Below are positions 60,858 to 64,000 of a DNA stretch of 64,000 nt, in pieces. The stretch lies in NCBI GenBank assembly GCA_008828725.1, contig MEHQ01004265.1, forward strand, positions 53,755-117,754, read 5' to 3'. Every line of letters starts with the position of its first letter. Positions within the stretch are counted from its first letter, which is position 1. Origin of the DNA: Saccharina japonica (Eukaryota; Sar; Phaeophyceae; Laminariales; Laminariaceae). Under the pieces are notes generated by a model. It ran no database searches and had not been told where the DNA came from. It saw nothing but the letters and a program-made list of their open reading frames with translations. A program made the translations under genes and the position numbers.

Positions 60858-61606
60858 TTAAGGGGCCCCTTCGGCCATGATGAAACAAGAGTACTTGAGT
60901 GTTGAAAAATATATATTTTTCGTTTTTTTTACAGCAGCAATACTATTTCTGGTATAATAACACCATATCAGTACTCCCTACGGAAAACGGCATTTATTCA
61001 GTTCTAATGCTTAGAATGTCACCCAATGAGTAGTTTCAAAGAGCCTAGATCAGTATCAATATTTGTGTCTCGGGAGGCATATCGATAAGACGAATCGTTC
61101 GTCACGAAAAGTGCCTCTTACTCTTAAACGAATCGCCATACCCCTGGTACCCAAGACGAATTTGAAACATTGCAGTTTCTCCGGCTGCTGATACTGTTTT
61201 AACTCAGATTTTCGAGGAGGGCGCCGAGCACTAGTAGGTGAACGTACCTGGGCCTCTAGTTCGACCGCCCGTAGCGTCCTACGTGGCCACAGCAGAGTGT
61301 AGATACCAAACAGGAGCTCCGAAACGATCAAAATCTTGCTGCGGAGCACTTTCGTTTCGTGATGCAAACACAGCAATGCTTGCCCTCCCTTGCAGATACT
61401 GGGTCCCAATATCTTCTACAGACTATAACGAACAAGCTATACGTTTGTCGGTCGAAGGTCTGAGCATTAGAACTGGAGCTATGCCGTTTTCCGTAAGGAG
61501 TGTTAGTATACCAGAAATAGTATTGCTGCTGTAAAAAAAACGAAAATATATATATTTTTCAACTCTCAAGTACTCTTGTTTCATCATGACCGAAGAAGCC
61601 CCTTAG
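60858..61606. mobile_element. TTAA-flanked inverted-repeat element, copy 2 (piggyBac-like MITE)
   Basis: The left flank TTAA (60858-60861) and right flank TTAG (61603-61606) bound inverted repeats of about 150 bp. These begin GGGGC and include CATGATGAAACAAGAGTACT, a run of AT ending TTTTTCG, and ACAGCAGCAATACTATTTCTG. Unit 1 has the unoccupied site ATCATTAGGCGG at 25136; here it reads ATCGTTAA...TTAGGCGG. The body is related to 44815-45549. No transposase is visible in 749 bp, and the long arms could fold into a large hairpin. Confidence 0.85.
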
Positions 61607-61630
61607 GCGGAGGTGGATTAGTATGCGCAC

Positions 61631-61795
61631 CTCGCTGCCTAGAGCCCATCCTGTGGTCGTCCACCTCGCGACGGAACGCGTTTGAGTGTGAGGTGTTATT
61701 TGAAGAACCTGCGGTGGAAAAGGTCATGGCAGCCACGAACCACACCACACGGCGCGGGATGAGCAGACGGGAGGACAACATCAACGAGGACCTCA
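61631..61795 (-). CDS. Candidate upstream exon (unit 2)
   Basis: The frame reads PRRVVWFVAAMTFSTAG, then HSNAFRREVDDHRMGSRQR, with equal spacing to unit 1 (25167-25345). The donor is GTGCGC against GTGAGC in unit 1, and a transposon sits only 19 bp downstream of it, so splicing here may be impaired. A possible acceptor TTATTTTAG lies near 61803. The product is unknown. Confidence 0.4.
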
Positions 61796-61809
61796 CCAAA
61801 CTAAAATAA

Positions 61810-63629
61810 GCATATATTGATTGGCCACCACGAGTGTAGCATAATTGGTATCAGTATGTTTGACATTCGACAATTTGCAGCATTTGTCTATCGTAAACAG
61901 AATGACGTAGAAACAAAGGCAACACATGAGGACGCGTAAAGGAACGAGATTGCCAACCGATGGACCAAAGTTATTATTCTAAAACCATAAGGCCACACTA
62001 CCCTGCTCATTCGTCCAACATTGACTGAGCCAATTCCCTCCTGTCTTGCACCTCTAACGAAGCATTAAACCCAAAACCCCTCTGTCCTTAAATGTGGCTG
62101 GTTTCCATTGTCTCACGCGCATGTTTCGATGCGCAGAAGAACGTGCGGTGTTTTTGTCTCAATATTGTCCAACCTCTTCGCCGTCGTCAACTTTCAAGTT
62201 TGAACGAACAGGACCACCGGATACAAAATTGTTTTACGAAACGTCATGTGTGGTGTAAGTTTACATTTGAAGTCCATATCGCATGTCTCGCAGGTGAAAC
62301 TAAAAATGATTAAGGTATAATTGACTATAAGCCACCAGAAGGGCGTGTGGGAACTTGGACAGTGGTCAACATGGCCTCGAACGAAACGTTCACGTTTCTG
62401 TCCAGATTGTGTTATATATAGTGAGTAGCATCATAGTAGATTTGCGTCCAGCTTAAAACAAATGTGAACTGGCTGGGCTTGGTTCGCCTTACAGCGCAAA
62501 TATCCCTCTAGCCACCGAAATCAGCAAGCAGAGGGTGAATCGCCGACAATTTTATACAGATGTGTGTATACATGGGTAGACGTTGTAATTTCAGAAGTTG
62601 TGAATGGATAACGAACCAATTCGCCCTATAGTGCTCAAAGGCATGGCACGAACAGCGTGTACAGTTTATGGTGCCAACGTCAGTTCGCCATCTATTGACA
62701 TTTTTGACGTGATTACCACAAGATGCTGCAGCAAGTGCTAAGTCCGAGGAGGTTTACGGGTAACTGCGCCCAAATAAAAATATGTAAACCTATGGCGTGG
62801 GTCACTGCTGCCAAACCGAACATGAAGACTATCTGGCAATCCACCATACTCCTGAAAAAATTTTAACATACGTTGCAAATCGGAACCAATTGAGTTTTTG
62901 GTAGAACGTACCGTTGACTGAGTAGGAATGTATTGACTGTCGTGTCTGCTTTGGAATAATAGTTTCAGTGTCGCCTGCCAAGTATGTATTTTACGTACAT
63001 TAGCTCCGTTTGGTTTGACATGGCCAAAGTCTCTAACATAAGAGTTTTGTTGGTATGTTCACCATTCTGTTGTGCTTCGTAACGCTTGAAGTAGGACCTC
63101 TACTCCGCACCACGAGGAGCGCCAGCCAAACGTGGGCGACATATTTCCAGTGAATAATAAAAAAAACCCTCGTCGCTCTCAGGTCCTCGCACAACACTCC
63201 GGAGAGGCTAATACTCTGATCTCGTCACTTTGCGCTCCACAAGGCAAACCAAATATCCCCCTCTTCGCCTTAAACCGGAAACTATATTACCAAGCTCGCG
63301 GAGACTAATATAAATGCCGTGATATGATGGATAGATGCTTCAAACCCAACACTATTACGAGTAAATTTATTTTTGCCAATGAAATGGATAACAGAGACAG
63401 GCTGTAAACCTATAAGAACAGACACACTGCCTCTAAGCAAATACCCCGGGTTTGGAAACGACTAACTAGGCAACAGTAAGAGTATAGGTATTGTAAATGG
63501 GGCTCGAGGCTGCTGCCAAAGACTGTCCGCATGAAACGCTAGTTGTTTAATTGGGTGATGCTCGAAAAACTCGTATGCTGGCCAGCATAATTTAATATTA
63601 CTCTGGAACAACTCGATGATGGCTCAATT
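61810..63629. other. No gene seen; collinear with 25350-27260
   Basis: This is the right end of unit 2, matching unit 1 in order with many small indels. No frame is conserved. Confidence 0.5.
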
Positions 63630-63951
63630 TTTGTTCTTCCTTGTTTTTTATTCCGTTTATTATCTTCGACATTCTTTCATCTGTCCCTCTTAGACGTAAT
63701 TCATGTACTGAGTCACAGAGTAGGCTCCTGTCCCCCCCCTCACCAATGTACGTGCCTTGCTTCATATCAAGAAAAGGTTTCAATGTTTTCTTCGCTCGTC
63801 GACTCTCGTCCAAGTGTGCATGTCAACGCTATAAAAGTAGCTCTCGACAGTTGGTATAAATTTCAAACTAAGCGTCTCCTTGCGCAGTCTCGAACCCCCG
63901 ACACACTCTTTGGCTTGCTTCGCGGTTAACTCCTAGACTACCGGGGAGACT
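63630..63951 (-). mobile_element. tRNA-derived SINE at the unit 2/unit 3 junction
   Basis: The minus-strand head reads AGTCTCCCCGGTAGTCTAGG with B-box-like GGGGGTTCGAGAC at tRNA spacing. The body matches 27280-27597 and 14324-14653. It sits at the same position in the unit as the SINE at 27280, directly before the restart of the unit text. Confidence 0.75.
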
Positions 63952-64000
63952 GGCCTGTAATCGAGAAACATTTAGTACATTATCCGCTTGGTCCCGTCGT
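63952..64000 (+). repeat. Start of a third tandem unit
   Basis: The text 'tggcctgtaatcgagaaaca' and the bases that follow match the starts of unit 1 (position 3) and unit 2 (27599). It follows a SINE, as the start of unit 2 does. Only about 50 bases are visible. Confidence 0.7.

Overview
This window is nuclear DNA from a eukaryote, and its lineage cannot be fixed from the sequence. The evidence is exons with GT..AG borders on the minus strand, three tRNA-headed SINEs, several short inverted-repeat DNA transposons with clear target-site duplications, and long CAG/AGT microsatellites. The best reconstructed protein is a multi-pass membrane protein with a segment of the type 'LNAVxVLFIADL'. That resembles uncharacterised algal or stramenopile membrane proteins, but this is only an impression. 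Nothing looks bacterial, organellar or viral.

Layout: the window holds two diverged, head-to-tail copies of one large unit, plus the first bases of a third. Unit 1 runs from about 1 to 27597, unit 2 from about 27598 to 63951, and unit 3 starts at about 63952. Each unit ends in a minus-strand SINE followed by the shared junction text 'ggcctgtaat'. Landmarks stay in order throughout, with approximate pairs 1380/29905, 2640/32435, 5860/33085, 7950/35080, 15050/37830, 16334/39194, 20775/42375, 21480/45575, 23014/58710, 24029/59730, 25167/61631 and 27000/63340. Length differences come from insertions. Unit 1 has extra DNA at 3290-5820, 8125-14930, 18053-18390 and 18967-19581. Unit 2 has extra DNA at 28303-28740, 35375-37830, 42715-44430, 44815-45549, 45690-51390 (duplicated again as 52761-57300) and 60858-61606.

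Genes: all convincing coding signal is on the minus strand. First is a multi-pass membrane-protein exon of exactly 1041 bp in both units (16334-17374 and 39194-40234), roughly three quarters identical in protein. Second is a set of consecutive exons (about 60297 down to 58264 in unit 2; 24183-24029 and 23352-23014 in unit 1) that splice in phase into another, or possibly the same, membrane protein. The unit 1 copy has lost its fourth exon. Two further broken copies of the 1041-bp exon lie head to head inside the 6.8-kb insert of unit 1. Small 'AYTxGxP' exons occur twice per unit. No complete gene with a start codon could be built.

Mobile DNA: the window holds two elements with TTAA-type (piggyBac-like) ends, three with 9-bp target duplications (Mutator-like), one with an 8-bp duplication (hAT-like), and one 438-bp element flanked by TTAT. 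For several of them the other unit supplies the pre-insertion site.

Assembly caution: the only N (52760) separates two copies of the same 5.8-5.9 kb. Their last 3499 bp appear identical and their first parts differ like two alleles. This looks like a false duplication of two haplotype contigs rather than biology.
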